A stretch of 64,000 nt of DNA from a gamma proteobacterium symbiont of Ctena orbiculata (lineage in GTDB: Bacteria > Pseudomonadota > Gammaproteobacteria > Chromatiales > Chromatiaceae). Of the stretch, positions 8,031 to 16,641 are shown in pieces (position 1 is the first letter of the stretch; each line of letters begins with the position of its first letter). The notes below the pieces were generated by a model, which saw only the letters and a program-made list of their open reading frames with translations, did not search any database and was not told the DNA's origin. The stretch is from contig NATV01000107.1 in the NCBI GenBank assembly GCA_003094535.1, positions 21,443 to 85,442 of the forward strand, in the 5' to 3' direction. Position numbers and translations under genes: made by a program.

Positions 8031-8962
8031 GATCGCTTGTCTGTCAGTTGCAGAAATAGATCGTCAAGGTTCGGCGGTCTGACTTCAAAGCGCAGTTGTC
8101 CGAAGGTGGCGGAAAACCCTGCCAGACCCGATCCATCGAGTGGGATCTGCCAGCTATTGAGGATCTTCGTCGGGCGTTTCAATCCTTCCATGACGAGCCA
8201 CTGCCGTACGGCATCGGCTTCAGGGATATTGGCATCCAGGATAACCACATGTTCTCCAACCAGGTCTCCCAATACGGTTCGCGGCCCGCCCGATGTGATC
8301 ACCTTGCCCTCCTTCAGTACCAGTAGATTGTCCGAGAGCCTCTCCGCCTCATCCATATAATGTGTAGTCAGCACAATGCCCAATCCCTCCCGCCGTAAAT
8401 CATCGACCAGTTCCCAAACCGACATTCGCGCCTGGGGATCGAGCCCCGTGGTCGGCTCGTCGAGGAACAGTACCTTGGGTTGATGCACCAGGGCCCTTGC
8501 AACCATCAGCCGCCGCCTGTAACCGCCAGAGAGGGTCTCCGGTTTTGCATCCGCGTGGCGGGCAAGATCGAAACGCTCCAACAACTGCTCCACCCGCTGC
8601 TCAATATGGGAGGGACGGGGACGGAAGTAGTTGCCGAATCCGATTAGATTTTCGCGTACGCTAAAGTCGGTATCGAAGGTGTCGTCCTGGGTGCAGACAC
8701 CGATCAGGCGGTTGGCGCCATCCGGGTCGTCCAGGCGGTCAATACCATCGATGCGGATCTTTCCGGCATCGGGCTGCAGAAAGCCGTAGCACATGCGCAA
8801 TATGGTGGTCTTGCCGGCACCGTTGGCTCCCAGCATCCCCAGTATCTCCCCGGCATGGCAGTGAAGATCCACCTTGTCCACGACCCGTCTCGAGGCGAAG
8901 TGTTTCACCAGGCCGTGGGCCTCCAGGCGTATAGAATCGAGACCCTTCTTGTTAGCGTGCAT
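8027..8962 (-). CDS. ABC exporter ATP-binding protein (NodI/DrrA-like)
   Basis: A 311-residue ABC ATPase. Walker A GANGAGKTT (about residues 45-53), signature LSGGYRRRL, Walker B VLFLDEPTTGLDP and H-loop LTTHYMDEAE are all intact. The C-terminal 80 residues match the extension of daunorubicin/NodI-type exporters, including a KRPTKILNSWQIPLDGSG stretch. It precedes and overlaps its permease gene. The pair probably exports an unidentified amphiphilic compound. Confidence 0.88.
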   Translation of the reverse strand: MHANKKGLDSIRLEAHGLVKHFASRRVVDKVDLHCHAGEILGMLGANGAGKTTILRMCYGFLQPDAGKIRIDGIDRLDDPDGANRLIGVCTQDDTFDTDFSVRENLIGFGNYFRPRPSHIEQRVEQLLERFDLARHADAKPETLSGGYRRRLMVARALVHQPKVLFLDEPTTGLDPQARMSVWELVDDLRREGLGIVLTTHYMDEAERLSDNLLVLKEGKVITSGGPRTVLGDLVGEHVVILDANIPEADAVRQWLVMEGLKRPTKILNSWQIPLDGSGLAGFSATFGQLRFEVRPPNLDDLFLQLTDKRS

Positions 8963-9012
8963 AGGCCATCTTGAGGTTAGTCACAGCCCTGGATAATCCT
9001 GTATTGTGGCGT

Positions 9013-9534
9013 CTATTGTCCGTTGTTCAACCATTTTTCTTTGAAGTTTTGACGCTCTTTGGGGGTCATGTTTCGCCATTCTTTGACTATTTTTTTTCTG
9101 AATTGTTTTCGCTCTTCTACCGACATACTGCTCCATTTTTCACGCAATTCCTCTCTCTTCTCTTGCGGGAGTTGCATAAACCACTGACGGCGTTTGCGCA
9201 GTCGTTGCTGCTGCTTGGGGGAGAGCTGTTTGAACCAGGCGTGACGCTTGCGTATTTTCGCCCGCTCTTCCGGCGTTAACGATTGCCAACGCTGGAAGCG
9301 CTGCTTGGCTTTACGCCTCTGATCTGGACTCATCTCTGCCCAGCGCTTTGCGCCCCTGCGCAGTTTCTGTTGGCGTTCTGCTGAGAGTCCATCCCACCTC
9401 TCCTGGAACGGTTGCAATGTCTTCTGCTCATCCTGGGTGAGCTGATCCCATGCAACAGGTTCGGCGGCACAGATGGGGATCGGCAGGGTGAGCCAACCGA
9501 GTAGTATGAGCATCATGAGTTTCACTCTACTCAT
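9013..9534 (-). CDS. DUF3106-like secreted repeat protein
   Basis: A 173-residue protein with a signal peptide (about residues 1-23, ending ICAAEP). It is followed by tandem units of about 15-20 residues with the pattern W..L(T/S)PEER.K...R...W. These match DUF3106, a charged helical repeat found in periplasmic proteins of beta- and gammaproteobacteria. It is the last gene of a four-gene minus-strand operon headed by an ECF sigma factor and overlaps the preceding gene by 8 bases. Function is unknown; the sigma factor may respond to envelope stress. Confidence 0.8.
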   Translation of the reverse strand: MSRVKLMMLILLGWLTLPIPICAAEPVAWDQLTQDEQKTLQPFQERWDGLSAERQQKLRRGAKRWAEMSPDQRRKAKQRFQRWQSLTPEERAKIRKRHAWFKQLSPKQQQRLRKRRQWFMQLPQEKREELREKWSSMSVEERKQFRKKIVKEWRNMTPKERQNFKEKWLNNGQ

Positions 9535-9793
9535 CGTCTTGGTTTTCCCTTTGATCTAGAAATTCCAATCCCATCTCCTGGTACTCCATCGGGTCCTGCC
9601 AAGCGCCGTTTTCGTTTTCCCAATCGGCAAGAAATTCCAGGAAGGCGGTGGATGGTAGGGATTCATCGCTTTGCTCTGCAATCGCGGGCATACCGAGATA
9701 GAGCTGAATCAGGCAGATACCTCCAAGCATGGCAATGGCACGCCGGTTGGCCAGGTCCTGATTGTGCTCTCTGATCCACTCAGCTCTCACCAT
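9527..9793 (-). CDS. Small hypothetical protein in the sigma/DUF3106 operon
   Basis: An 88-residue protein with one hydrophobic segment (about residues 20-40, AMLGGICLIQLYLGMPAIAEQ) that could be a late signal peptide or membrane anchor, then an acidic C-terminus rich in Glu and Asp. It overlaps both neighbours by 8-14 bases, which supports translation as part of the operon. I do not recognise a family. In related operons this position often holds a short variable envelope protein. Confidence 0.6.
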   Translation of the reverse strand: MVRAEWIREHNQDLANRRAIAMLGGICLIQLYLGMPAIAEQSDESLPSTAFLEFLADWENENGAWQDPMEYQEMGLEFLDQRENQDDE

Positions 9794-10115
9794 GCATCAA
9801 CTCCAACCAGTTATAGAACTCCAGTTCCTCGATCAGCTCCAACTCATCCCCCGATGCAAGCAGTTCCCAATCCTCGTTGAATTGCGCTGAAGGAGCGGAA
9901 TTGCCTTGATACCAGAGGGCAATAGCCAACAGCATCACCGCCGCGGTGGCGAAACCGGTAACGGGTAACCAGCCAATCGTCCTCCTGGATTTGCCCTGGA
10001 GGGCAGCCTTGCGCGCCGCCTGCAGACGCGCGGCAGTCAGCGGGTCCATGTCGTTGACATGATCATCGAGGCGCTGTTTTACCTCGGTCAGGAACGCTTG
10101 CTCATCCGGCTTCAT
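9780..10115 (-). CDS. DUF3619-like membrane protein, candidate anti-sigma factor
   Basis: A 111-residue protein with a cytoplasmic N-terminus (about 45 residues, starting FLTEVKQRLDDHVNDMDPLTAARLQAARKAAL), one transmembrane helix (about residues 48-68) and an acidic periplasmic tail. The N-terminal pattern of RLD...LD..T..RL..AR..AL resembles DUF3619 proteins encoded next to ECF sigma factors. Its start overlaps the sigma gene stop by 4 bases. By topology and position it may act as the anti-sigma factor, which is inference. Confidence 0.7.
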   Translation of the reverse strand: MKPDEQAFLTEVKQRLDDHVNDMDPLTAARLQAARKAALQGKSRRTIGWLPVTGFATAAVMLLAIALWYQGNSAPSAQFNEDWELLASGDELELIEELEFYNWLELMHGES

Positions 10116-10717
10116 GTTCTGAAATCCTCCAGTCGCTCCTTTAGTCGATGTATCGCCCGGGAGTAGTGGGTTTTCACGCTGCCTTCACTGCATCCCATGG
10201 CATAAGCGGTCTCACTAACACTCAGTCCCTCCCAGGTTCTGAGCAGGAACGCCTGCTGTTGGCGCATCGGCAGATCCCTCAGGGAAGAGAGCAGATCATC
10301 CATGGCGACGTGCGATGCCAACTGATCGACCATGTTCGGCAGTTTGTGATCCACCGCCTCCTGGATCGGATCCGTCTCCTGCCCCGGGTCTTTGCCGGAG
10401 CGTCCCAGCCAGACCCGAAACCGGTTGCGCACCTGGGTGCGTCGGTACCAGTCGCGGATGCGGCTCTGCAGGATGCGATAGAACAGGGGTGGCCACTCCT
10501 CACTGGTTCGATCACCATAGCGTTTTACCAATCCCAGCATGGCATCCTGGACCAGGTCCAATGCGTCATCGCGGTTTCCCGTGGCAAGTTCTGCCATGGT
10601 GAATGCGCGGCGTTCAACTTGGATGAGAAACTGTTCAAGGGCTTGACTCGATTCCAGGATAGGCTCCTTGTGGTGGTCGATTGTCCCAAGTTTACAATAA
10701 TCCAGACCAATACCCAT
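10112..10717 (-). CDS. ECF-type RNA polymerase sigma factor
   Basis: A 201-residue sigma-70 family protein. Region 2 covers about residues 45-95 (GNRDDALDLVQDAMLGLVKRYGDR then PLFYRILQSRIRDWYRRTQVRNRF) and region 4 about residues 140-195 (LRDLPMRQQQAFLLRTWEGLSVSETAYAMGCSEGSVKTHYSRAIHRLKE). The intervening linker is longer than in minimal ECFs. It heads the operon with the DUF3619-like and DUF3106 genes. The ATG at 10717 lacks an obvious Shine-Dalgarno, and the true start could be up to 20 codons later. Confidence 0.88.
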   Translation of the reverse strand: MGIGLDYCKLGTIDHHKEPILESSQALEQFLIQVERRAFTMAELATGNRDDALDLVQDAMLGLVKRYGDRTSEEWPPLFYRILQSRIRDWYRRTQVRNRFRVWLGRSGKDPGQETDPIQEAVDHKLPNMVDQLASHVAMDDLLSSLRDLPMRQQQAFLLRTWEGLSVSETAYAMGCSEGSVKTHYSRAIHRLKERLEDFRT

Positions 10718-10752
10718 GACGGCTGCACGGATCTGCAGCCGTCAGGACAAGA

Positions 10753-11226
10753 TCACCTTTTCAAGCGTCTTTCTATGCGGTCCCCCTTGCGATCCAGGTG
10801 GCGATCAATACGATTTCCCTTGCGGTCGAGACGGTGGTTGATGCGATCCCCTTTACGATCGAGTCGATGGCTAATGCGATCGCCTTTTCGATCGAGTTTG
10901 AATTCCGCGCGATCACCCTTTCGATCGAGCCTGTTTGCCAATCCCTCCCTGCCGTTGGCTGCCGCGCGATCCGAGGCGCGATCGAGGCGGCGGTTGATGC
11001 GCTCGCCCCTGTTATCCAGGTGGCTGTCGATCCGCTCACCACGTCGGTCGAGGCGGTCATCCATGCGGTCGCCCCTTCGGTCGAGTCGATCATCGATTCG
11101 ATCGCCCCTTCTGTCCAGATAGTCGTTGATGCGTTCGCCAACAGCGCCGGTATCGGCCTGAATGGTGGAGCTGCAAACGAGAAGAAGCGCGCTGAGCAGG
11201 GGAGCTGACAAGCTAACTGTTTTCAT
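10753..11226 (-). CDS. Secreted 11-residue tandem-repeat protein
   Basis: A 157-residue protein with a signal peptide (MKTVSLSAPLLSALLLVCSS, cleavage near ADTG), then roughly eleven imperfect copies of an 11-residue unit of the form LDRKGDRIxxR, first with RRGDRIDDR, later with RKGDRINHR. The mature part is strongly charged with alternating acidic and basic residues, and would form a long amphipathic helix or coiled coil. I moved the start to ATG 11226, where AGGAG sits 7 bases upstream; the longer frame to 11268 lacks this. It lies just upstream of the sigma operon on the same strand. I recognise no family; a periplasmic structural role is possible. Confidence 0.75.
   Translation of the reverse strand: MKTVSLSAPLLSALLLVCSSTIQADTGAVGERINDYLDRRGDRIDDRLDRRGDRMDDRLDRRGERIDSHLDNRGERINRRLDRASDRAAANGREGLANRLDRKGDRAEFKLDRKGDRISHRLDRKGDRINHRLDRKGNRIDRHLDRKGDRIERRLKR
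10762..11140. repeat. 33-bp coding tandem repeats
   Basis: The DNA under the 11-residue repeats is itself repetitive, with recurring CGATC/GATCG palindromic cores every 33 bases. There are no unique spacers between the units, so this is not a CRISPR array. Such tracts change copy number easily. Confidence 0.7.
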
Positions 11227-11301
11227 GGGATTACTCCTGTGTTGTGTGCGTTTGAAAAAAGCTCTCATTCACTACAACGCAGCCGTCGGCTATCCGTTGA
11301 C

Positions 11302-11565
11302 ATGGGTTCGTCTGCGATCTCGCCAGCCTTGACGGAGCGGTTGAAGGCAGTCGCCTCAGGGGCCGACCTTGAGGGGGCCGGCGCTACGGATCGTTTGGTT
11401 CATTGGATTGCCTACCAGGACTACTATAATCAGACCGATAAGCTGTTTCGATTGATGGATGAGGCCCAATTGCCCACGCGTGGGATGAATGGACAACATC
11501 TATCGAAAAATGGGCATTACCTATGCACTCCGCCCAGCTCAATAGCCCGGGGAGAGAGGCGATGA
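11302..11565 (+). CDS. Possible small hypothetical protein, coupled to the next gene
   Basis: An 87-residue frame from ATG 11302. The middle part (TERLKAVASGADLEGAGATDRLVHWIAYQDYYNQTDKLFRLMD) has a composition like a real helical protein, but the last 25 residues look random. Its stop overlaps the next start in an ATGA junction, which favours translation. No family is recognised and no strong ribosome site is seen. It may also be a decayed gene. Confidence 0.35.
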   Translation: MGSSAISPALTERLKAVASGADLEGAGATDRLVHWIAYQDYYNQTDKLFRLMDEAQLPTRGMNGQHLSKNGHYLCTPPSSIARGERR

Positions 11566-11708
11566 CAACCAACCAGTTGACGAGTGCAATTCGCAAGCGT
11601 TTTGCCGGCTTACCGAATTGGCTGCGGCAGTTGACGGCACTCAGCTTTCTGTTCTTCCTCGCCAAAGGCATGTTGTGGCTGGGACTGGCGGCCTGGTTGA
11701 TACTTTGA
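11562..11708 (+). CDS. Small single-span membrane protein
   Basis: A 48-residue frame starting at ATG 11562 with a GGGGAGAGAGG ribosome site. It has an amphipathic N-terminus (SAIRKRFAGLPNWLRQLTAL) and one hydrophobic helix, SFLFFLAKGMLWLGLAAWLI, running to the C-terminus. The ATGA overlap with the preceding frame suggests coupling. Too short for standard gene callers; function unknown. Confidence 0.5.
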   Translation: MTTNQLTSAIRKRFAGLPNWLRQLTALSFLFFLAKGMLWLGLAAWLIL

Positions 11709-11736
11709 GGCCCGCGATGAAGATTACAACCCGCAA

Positions 11737-12582
11737 TCAGGCCGCGATGCGCTCGCTCCGGATATAGTCACGTACGATCGTTTCAAGGGCGTTCACGACA
11801 TCAGGATGGTGAACAGGACTTCGGTAAAGGCCCAATTCCACCGGTTTGAGTGGCGGCAAGCCATGGAGCTGCGAACCCTCTCCCGCAAGTCTTGCGGTGA
11901 CGCCCAGACCAGCCTCAACGGCAGCGAGGATACCGGGCAGGCTGGGGCTGGTATAGGCAATTCGCCAGGGTATCCCTGCTTGTTCCAGGGCACTGACCAC
12001 TCGGGAGCGGAACACGCAGGGTGTCGTGAACATGGCAAGCGGCAGCGGTTGGGGGGGTTGCCAAATAAAAGGGTCAGGCACTATCCACTGTAGCGGAATT
12101 TGTCCCAGACTATCGCCAGGGTCTCCCGGGTTTTGAAAGGCCACTGCCAGATCGAGTCGTTCAGCACCCATCGCCTCAATCAGCCGTGAACTGGTATCCA
12201 CCATTACGTCGAGCCGCACCGCCGGGTGGCTGCGGGTGAACTGGGCGAGGATGACAGCCAGCCCGCGATCAGCGATATCCTGGGATATCCCCAGGCGTAG
12301 ATGTCCTTGCAGCGGATTGGGTCGCAGCATGGAGGCAACCTCGTCATTCAGATTGAGGATGCGACGTGCATAGTTCAGCAGGAGTTCTCCCTCTTCTGTC
12401 AGGATACGTTTGCGTCCCGCTTTGCGGAACAGTGCCTTGCCGCTCGATTCCTCAAGCCGCTTCATCTGCAGACTGATGGCGGACTGGGTGCGGTGCAATC
12501 GCTTTGCCGCTTGCGAGAAACCGCCAAAATCAGCGATGGCAACCAGCGTGCGGAGCAGGTCAATATCAAGATTTTTCGACAT
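11737..12582 (-). CDS. LysR family transcriptional regulator
   Basis: A 281-residue LysR-type regulator. The winged helix-turn-helix spans about residues 5-64 (LLRTLVAIADFGGFSQAAKRLHRTQSAISLQMKRLEE), followed by the periplasmic-binding-like effector domain from about residue 90 (GHLRLGISQDIADRGL). Length is normal. It is divergent from a tautomerase-family gene with a 106-base AT-rich gap, the classic arrangement for LysR control of the neighbour. The effector is unknown. Confidence 0.88.
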   Translation of the reverse strand: MSKNLDIDLLRTLVAIADFGGFSQAAKRLHRTQSAISLQMKRLEESSGKALFRKAGRKRILTEEGELLLNYARRILNLNDEVASMLRPNPLQGHLRLGISQDIADRGLAVILAQFTRSHPAVRLDVMVDTSSRLIEAMGAERLDLAVAFQNPGDPGDSLGQIPLQWIVPDPFIWQPPQPLPLAMFTTPCVFRSRVVSALEQAGIPWRIAYTSPSLPGILAAVEAGLGVTARLAGEGSQLHGLPPLKPVELGLYRSPVHHPDVVNALETIVRDYIRSERIAA

Positions 12583-12594
12583 AATTCATAAGTA

Positions 12595-12643
12595 TTGCAA
12601 ATATATTAGATAATAAATAGTCATTATATTTATGTATTTGCGG
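12595..12643. promoter_or_regulatory. Candidate LysR binding region
   Basis: TTGCAAATA at 12595-12603 and TATTTGCGG at 12635-12643 form an imperfect inverted repeat (7 of 9 pairs) bracketing a very AT-rich 31-base centre between the divergent LysR and tautomerase genes. Spacing of this kind suits a regulator bound at two sites. No T-N11-A half-site was assigned with confidence. Confidence 0.4.
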
Positions 12644-12688
12644 TTGTTAACCTGACCCCATCATTCACAAACCGCTTCGGAGCTACCC

Positions 12689-13090
12689 ATGCCTGTCATT
12701 AGGATTACCCTCACGGGAGAGCAGCCTACTCCATCGCAATATCGGGATTTACAACAAGAAACGACCCGATTGATGGCGGAAGTCATGGCCAAGCGCCCGG
12801 CAGTTACCGTGGTGCTTGTGCAATCCCTGCCGGCCATGGCCTGGTCAATCGGGGGCAGTGTACTTGACGGCCTGCAGAGAGGCGCGCAGGTGGAGATCAT
12901 GGTTACCGCCGGTACCAACAGTGCGCAAGAGAAGGCGGCCATGATCGATGCGACCTACAAGATGTTGGATGATTCGTTGGGGCCCCTGCCCGAGGCAAGC
13001 TATGTCGTGATTCATGAAATCGCGGCGGATGCCTGGGGCTATGGAGGGGTGACTCAACAGGCGCGCCAAGGGTTGAGCGCGGCGTTGTGA
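12689..13090 (+). CDS. Tautomerase family protein (4-oxalocrotonate tautomerase-like)
   Basis: A 133-residue protein that opens MPVIRITLTGEQ, giving an N-terminal proline after Met removal, the catalytic base of the tautomerase superfamily. Two beta-alpha-beta units are visible, the second starting near VEIMVTAGTNS (about residue 70), so it resembles the longer fused or cis-CaaD-like forms rather than 62-residue 4-OT. It is divergent from the LysR regulator, which probably controls it. The substrate is unknown. Confidence 0.82.
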   Translation: MPVIRITLTGEQPTPSQYRDLQQETTRLMAEVMAKRPAVTVVLVQSLPAMAWSIGGSVLDGLQRGAQVEIMVTAGTNSAQEKAAMIDATYKMLDDSLGPLPEASYVVIHEIAADAWGYGGVTQQARQGLSAAL

Positions 13091-13229
13091 AACGGCAACC
13101 GCACGCGCGGCTTAAGCGCCGTGAAGACGGCAGTCTCGATGTCGAGCACTATCTGAGTCTGGGCCGCACGGCTCGGGCAACGGCCTGGACTCGTTGGTGG
13201 CAGAGGATTTGGAGAGGATTCAGTTCGAC
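13087..13229 (+). pseudogene. Possible gene remnant after the tautomerase
   Basis: From GTG 13087, overlapping the tautomerase stop, a frame reads KRREDGSLDVEHYLSLGRTARATAWTRWW-type sequence that looks coded for about 40 residues. It then runs into the antisense of the next gene with random composition. The opening resembles small proteins with a DGSLD-x-x-Y pattern. It may be a truncated or frameshifted small gene; it could also be chance. Confidence 0.25.
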
Positions 13230-13418
13230 TCAGCAGTTGAACAGACGATCGATCGCATCCAGACCCTCCTGTACGATCTCGTCCAGATCTTCCGGATCAT
13301 CGTCGTGCTCATAGGCGAGCATGGAGTAGGCGGCCAGTGATTTCAGTCCCATGGCGATCTTTTCAACATCGGCAAGATTCAGCTCTGCCCCTTCCTTCAA
13401 ACTGCATTCATCGCTCAT
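13230..13418 (-). CDS. Small acidic hypothetical protein
   Basis: A 62-residue protein with strongly acidic composition, LADVEKIAMGLKSLAAYSMLAYEHDDDPEDLDEIVQEGLDAIDRLF, predicted mostly helical. A GAGGTAG ribosome site lies before ATG 13418, supporting translation. There is a Cys at residue 5 and at the C-terminus. I do not recognise the family; it stands alone between convergent sequence and mltD. The gap 13419-13564 holds nothing I can identify. Confidence 0.6.
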   Translation of the reverse strand: MSDECSLKEGAELNLADVEKIAMGLKSLAAYSMLAYEHDDDPEDLDEIVQEGLDAIDRLFNC

Positions 13419-13564
13419 AAGATACTACCTCGAAAAACACTACTGATTTTATGGATATTCGGATAGAGAATGACCTATGTCAACAAATTAGCGCCAATCG
13501 TTGACCTGGATCAAGCCGATGGACAGTGTCGGGTTGGTTCGCTAGGGTCGTCTTCGGAGTGCAG

Positions 13565-15250
13565 CTACAGGGTCTGTTCCGTTACATCGACATAGAGTTT
13601 AAGCTGTTGACCTGGCTGTAGATATTTGCCTCCAAGCGTGTTCCAGCGCTTGAGGTCGGCAACCGATACCCTGAAGCGTTGAGCGATACCGGAGAGTGAG
13701 TCGCCGCGTCTGACTTTGTAGTGCAACCGGCTCTGGGTTCCCGATGGCTGCAGCTTGAGCTGCGAGAGCTCGGAGGCGGCGGCCTTCTTCACCCAGATCA
13801 CCAGTCTCTGCCCGGGTTTGAGTGGATCCCCCGGTGCCATGCCGTTCCAGGCCGCGAGTTTGCGATGGCTGACGGAGTAGGCCTTGGCGATCTTCCACAG
13901 ATTGTCTCCGGGCTTAACCCGGTAGTGTTGTTTGTGGCCGTTGTGAACCCGGTTTTGAATTGCCGCTTTGCGTTGTCCGGCGCTATAGGCGTATTGGTCA
14001 AGGCTTTTGCTGGAGACCGGGATCAGCAGATGCCTTCCCGCGCGTATCTTGCTGCCTTTGAGCTTGTTGACCTTCTTCAGCACCTTGGTGGTAGTGCCAT
14101 GTTTTCTGGCGATCACACTGAGCGAGTCCCCCGACTTGATCTTGTAGCGCTTCCAGGTCAGGCGTTTTTCCGCCGGCAACTCTGCGAGTTTTTCCAGAAA
14201 CGTCTCGACCTTGTCCAGCGGCAGACTGAGCTTGTGGGGGCCGTCGGGATCGGTGGCCCATCGATTCAGACCGGGATTGAGGAGATAGAGCTCCTGAATG
14301 GGCAGTTCCGCCATCTCCGCCGCGAGGGCGAGATCGAGCTGAGATTCGATGTCGACGGTGGTGAAATAGGGCTCATCGGGTATGGATATGAGGGTCACCG
14401 CGTAGTCCTGCGGGTTCCTGAAAATCTCCGCCAGGGCCAGCAGGCGGGGTACATAGGCACTGGTTTCGTCGGGCAGTTTCAGTGACCAGTAATCAGTGGG
14501 TTTGCCACGCTTCTTATTGCGGCGAATCGCACTGCGCACCGTCCCGGCCCCCGAATTGTAGGCGGCGAGGGCCAGCTCCCAGTCATTGTCAAACTGGCGG
14601 CTCAGCGACTGCAGATATTCTAGAGCCGCCTCGGTCGAGGCCACGATATCCCGCCGCCCGTCATACCACCAGTTCTGTTTGAGACCGAACTGACGACCGG
14701 TGGAGGGTATGAACTGCCACATGCCGGCGGCCCGTCCCGGTGAATAGGCGAACGGCCGAAAGGCACTCTCCACCGCCGGAAGCAGGGCGATCTCCCTGGG
14801 GATGTCCCGTTTCTCAATCTCCTGGAGTATGAAATGGAGATAGGGTTGCGAGCGCTCCTGAATGCGCTGGATATAGCTGGGATGCCGGCTGTACCAACTC
14901 AGTTCCCGCGCTATACGGGGATTTTGCGGGATGTTCAGCTGATAACCATCCAACATCCTGGCCCAGAGTTCCGCGGGTTTTTCCACGGGGGGCAGTGCGG
15001 AAAGTGTTGACTCCAGTTCTTCCACAACCTCCGGCATCTTCTCCACAGTAATAGCCTTCTCCTGCTCGCTTGGCTGGACCTGCAATGCCTCTGTCGCCGG
15101 TGGGGAGAGCGGTACCTGCTGCAAGGCGGTTGCTGCATCCCCGTTGGGAAGGCTTTGGCAGGCAGCGAGGAGGCAGGTGGCGAGTAGGTTCATAACGAGC
15201 AATGGAGAGCTGAGATACCGCATCGAACTGTTGGAGTTTGTTGTTGGCAT
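13565..15250 (-). CDS. mltD: Membrane-bound lytic murein transglycosylase D with three LysM domains
   Basis: A 561-residue lipoprotein that cleaves peptidoglycan glycan strands to 1,6-anhydro muropeptides. A lipobox-like LLAAC lies near residue 31. The SLT domain (about residues 135-285) shows the catalytic Glu in LPAVESAFRPFAYS, then GMWQFIPSTGRQFGL and LALAAYNSGAGTV. Three LysM repeats follow near residues 370, 440 and 510 (YKIKSGDSLSVIARKHG, YRVKPGDNLWKIAKAYS, YKVRRGDSLSGIAQRFR). In E. coli mltD neighbours gloB-yafS-rnhA-dnaQ; the same set minus gloB lies divergently next to it here. The precise start (15250 or 15223) is uncertain. Confidence 0.92.
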   Translation of the reverse strand: MPTTNSNSSMRYLSSPLLVMNLLATCLLAACQSLPNGDAATALQQVPLSPPATEALQVQPSEQEKAITVEKMPEVVEELESTLSALPPVEKPAELWARMLDGYQLNIPQNPRIARELSWYSRHPSYIQRIQERSQPYLHFILQEIEKRDIPREIALLPAVESAFRPFAYSPGRAAGMWQFIPSTGRQFGLKQNWWYDGRRDIVASTEAALEYLQSLSRQFDNDWELALAAYNSGAGTVRSAIRRNKKRGKPTDYWSLKLPDETSAYVPRLLALAEIFRNPQDYAVTLISIPDEPYFTTVDIESQLDLALAAEMAELPIQELYLLNPGLNRWATDPDGPHKLSLPLDKVETFLEKLAELPAEKRLTWKRYKIKSGDSLSVIARKHGTTTKVLKKVNKLKGSKIRAGRHLLIPVSSKSLDQYAYSAGQRKAAIQNRVHNGHKQHYRVKPGDNLWKIAKAYSVSHRKLAAWNGMAPGDPLKPGQRLVIWVKKAAASELSQLKLQPSGTQSRLHYKVRRGDSLSGIAQRFRVSVADLKRWNTLGGKYLQPGQQLKLYVDVTEQTL

Positions 15251-15439
15251 AGGCTATATCGGAGGAAAATAGTATCAGAGCCGCGTATCATTTCCATGGC
15301 CGGTACTCCATATTGAGTGGTAACCCGCACTTGGCTGTGATCCGGGGTTACCGCCTGATAACCTGAGCCTCAATGAGGCACACTGGACTGCACAGGTTAC
15401 CTGACAGTTGTGTCGGTAGCAAAGTCGATAGCTTGAAAT

Positions 15440-16204
15440 ATGAGAGAAATTAGGCAGTTGAATTTGGGATCCTGTCGACAGAAACAGCTACAAACCTGGT
15501 TTGACAGCGATCTGGGCAGGTTGCTCGCCGAGCAGGAGGCGGCGTGCCTGAAATCCCGGATTGCCACCCTATTCGGCTATCATGTGGTTCAGCTCGGACT
15601 TCCCTGCAAAGATCAGGGGCTTCTCGCGGTGAGCCCGGCGCGCAACCATGTGGTGATGGGTGACGGCGGTGACGGTCCTGGGATCGATTTGCATGCCAAC
15701 TGCCACAATCTGCCCTTTGCAAGCGACAGCGTGGACGGCATGGTGTTGCCCCATACCCTCGACTATGCCCTGGATCCCCATCAAGTGCTGCGGGAGGTTG
15801 AACGGGTATTGATCCCCGAAGGCAAGGTAGTACTTTGCGGTTTCAATCCATGGAGCCAATGGGGGTTGTGGCGTCTGCTGCGCCTGCGGTCATCCATGAT
15901 CCCCTGGTGCGGCCATTTCTTCAGCGGCAAGCGGGTTCAGGATTGGTTCTCTCTGCTCGGTTTTGAACTGGAGGAGATGGTCTACCTGCACTACAGACCA
16001 CCGGTCTCCAATCAGCCGATCATGCAGAGGCTGGCCTTCATGGAGGGAGTGGGTGAACGCATCTACCCCATGTTCGGCGGCGTCTATGTCATACTCGCGG
16101 TGAAGCGGGAAGTCACCTTGACGCCGCTGAGATCGAAGTGGCGGATAAAGAAACGGGTTATGCCAACCGCGGCGGAGCCCACGACGAGAAACGGTATAAA
16201 ATGA
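15440..16204 (+). CDS. SAM-dependent methyltransferase, YafS-like
   Basis: A 254-residue class I methyltransferase. The methyltransferase_11 core is seen as [50 protein letters not shown] (about residues 92-140). The SAM-binding glycine motif is degenerate, as in YafS proteins encoded next to rnhA. Its stop overlaps the rnhA start in an ATGA junction. Substrate unknown. The gloB gene that usually sits beside it in enterobacteria is absent here. Confidence 0.82.
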   Translation: MREIRQLNLGSCRQKQLQTWFDSDLGRLLAEQEAACLKSRIATLFGYHVVQLGLPCKDQGLLAVSPARNHVVMGDGGDGPGIDLHANCHNLPFASDSVDGMVLPHTLDYALDPHQVLREVERVLIPEGKVVLCGFNPWSQWGLWRLLRLRSSMIPWCGHFFSGKRVQDWFSLLGFELEEMVYLHYRPPVSNQPIMQRLAFMEGVGERIYPMFGGVYVILAVKREVTLTPLRSKWRIKKRVMPTAAEPTTRNGIK

Positions 16205-16641
16205 CACAGCTTGTCGAAATATATAGTGATGGCGCCTGCCGTGGGAATCCCGGCCCCGGGGGATGGGGTGTTTTGTTGCGATACGGGCAGCATGAGAAGC
16301 AGCTCTATGGCGGCGAGGCCGATACCACGAACAACCGCATGGAGCTGATGGCGGTGATTCGAGGTCTGCAGAGCCTGACACGTAAGAGTCGGGTGAGGGT
16401 GACCACCGACTCGCAATATGTTAAGAACGGCATCACCCAATGGATCCACAATTGGAAACGCAATGGCTGGAAAACTGCAGCGAAACAGTCGGTAAAGAAT
16501 GCCGACCTATGGCAACTGCTGGACGTCGAGGTCAACAAGCACCGGGTGGAGTGGGCCTGGGTCAAGGGTCACTCCGGGCATGCCGAGAATGAACTGGCTG
16601 ACGAGTTGGCGAACCGCGGGATTGAGGAAATATTGGCGTAA
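16201..16641 (+). CDS. rnhA: Ribonuclease HI
   Basis: A 146-residue RNase HI that degrades RNA in RNA-DNA hybrids. The four catalytic acidic residues are present: Asp10 (EIYSDGA), Glu48 (NNRMEL), Asp70 (TTDSQYV) and Asp134 (ENELADELA). I start at ATG 16201, which overlaps the methyltransferase stop; the longer frame adds 21 residues not found in the family. It ends in TAATG, overlapping the dnaQ start. Confidence 0.97.
   Translation: MTQLVEIYSDGACRGNPGPGGWGVLLRYGQHEKQLYGGEADTTNNRMELMAVIRGLQSLTRKSRVRVTTDSQYVKNGITQWIHNWKRNGWKTAAKQSVKNADLWQLLDVEVNKHRVEWAWVKGHSGHAENELADELANRGIEEILA

Noticed and set aside
10762..11140. Regularly spaced 33-bp repeats that might look like a CRISPR array
   Set aside because: Units are contiguous without spacers, stay in one reading frame and encode an 11-residue repeat behind a signal peptide.
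11437..11565. Frame continuing as a confident gene
   Set aside because: The C-terminal 25-40 residues look random, so this was kept only as a low-confidence call coupled to the small membrane protein.
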